The notes under the pieces: generated by a model
The model's input: the letters and a program-made list of their open reading frames with translations, nothing else
Databases searched by the model: none
What the model was told of the DNA's origin: nothing
In this document: positions 6,253 to 6,272 of the stretch, one piece after another
Position numbering within the stretch: position 1 is the stretch's first letter
Layout of the letters: each line of letters opens with the position of its first letter
Translations under genes and position numbers: made by a program
Assembly: GCA_913062735.1 (NCBI GenBank)
Contig: CAJXWI010000162.1
Location: 1 to 6,272 of the forward strand
Origin: an uncultured Arcobacter sp.
GTDB taxonomy: Bacteria; Campylobacterota; Campylobacteria; Campylobacterales; Arcobacteraceae
Length of the DNA stretch: 6,272 nucleotides
Reading direction: 5' to 3'

Positions 6253-6272
6253 CATTTACTTATTTTTATTTT
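6245..6272 (+). CDS. Possible start of next gene (truncated by window end)
   Basis: An ATG at 6245 overlaps the last eight bases of waaC in another frame and stays open to the window edge, giving MDNIYLFLF. The hydrophobic beginning would fit an N-terminal membrane segment or signal anchor. AAGAG at 6232-6236, eight bases upstream, could serve as a ribosome binding site. The overlap matches the style of the preceding junctions (ppx-htrB and htrB-waaC). Nine residues are too few to recognise a family, and the real start of the next gene could lie beyond the window. No terminator is seen after waaC. Confidence 0.35.

Noticed and set aside
6253..6272. Possible terminator after waaC (T-rich tail)
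   Set aside because: There is no GC-rich hairpin before the T run, and an overlapping frame from 6245 reads through it.
1..6272. CRISPR array, insertion sequence, prophage, tRNA or riboswitch
   Set aside because: Genes fill about 99% of the window with familiar housekeeping products; no repeat-spacer pattern, transposase, tRNA cloverleaf or structured leader was seen.

Overview
The window is a compact, AT-rich stretch (roughly 30% G+C by eye) with every gene on the + strand. Lysine, isoleucine and asparagine are abundant, and AAA, TTA and ATT codons are strongly preferred. Codon bias, low G+C and the run gltB-gltD / fdxB-ppx / htrB-waaC point to a Campylobacterota (Epsilonproteobacteria) chromosome, most like the Arcobacter group. 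That assignment is inferred from gene content and recalled relatives, not from a database search.

Layout. Positions 1-508 hold the 3' end of gltB (glutamate synthase large subunit, the C-terminal glycine-rich beta-helix domain). gltD, the small subunit, follows at 510-1886. Next is a short inositol monophosphatase/fructose-bisphosphatase superfamily phosphatase (1888-2625). A 38-base gap, the largest in the window, precedes a small 2[4Fe-4S] ferredoxin (fdxB/YfhL type, 2664-2912). A Ppx/GppA exopolyphosphatase/guanosine pentaphosphatase follows (2914-4386). Two lipopolysaccharide genes come next: an HtrB/LpxL-type lipid A acyltransferase (4383-5270) and the WaaC-type heptosyltransferase I (5251-6252). 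A possible next gene starts at 6245, overlaps the end of waaC and runs off the window.

How the genes fit together. Spacings of 1, 1, 38 and 1 base, then overlaps of 4 and 20 bases and a possible 8-base overlap, suggest one long transcription unit or two units divided at the 38-base gap. Three jobs are represented: ammonia assimilation (GltBD), phosphate-ester and polyphosphate/(p)ppGpp hydrolysis (the IMPase-like protein and Ppx), and outer-membrane lipid A and inner-core assembly (HtrB, WaaC). I see no RNA genes, mobile elements, CRISPR arrays, long repeats or convincing rho-independent terminators.

This is mostly an ordinary housekeeping region and I did not find a clearly new system. The points most worth checking are: a C-terminally reduced IMPase/FBPase-like enzyme that resembles the archaeal dual-function class; a Ppx with a degenerate HD motif; two unusual substitutions in the otherwise very conserved GltB tail; and the overlapping ppx-htrB-waaC cassette, which puts a stringent-response enzyme in the same unit as lipid A/core genes.
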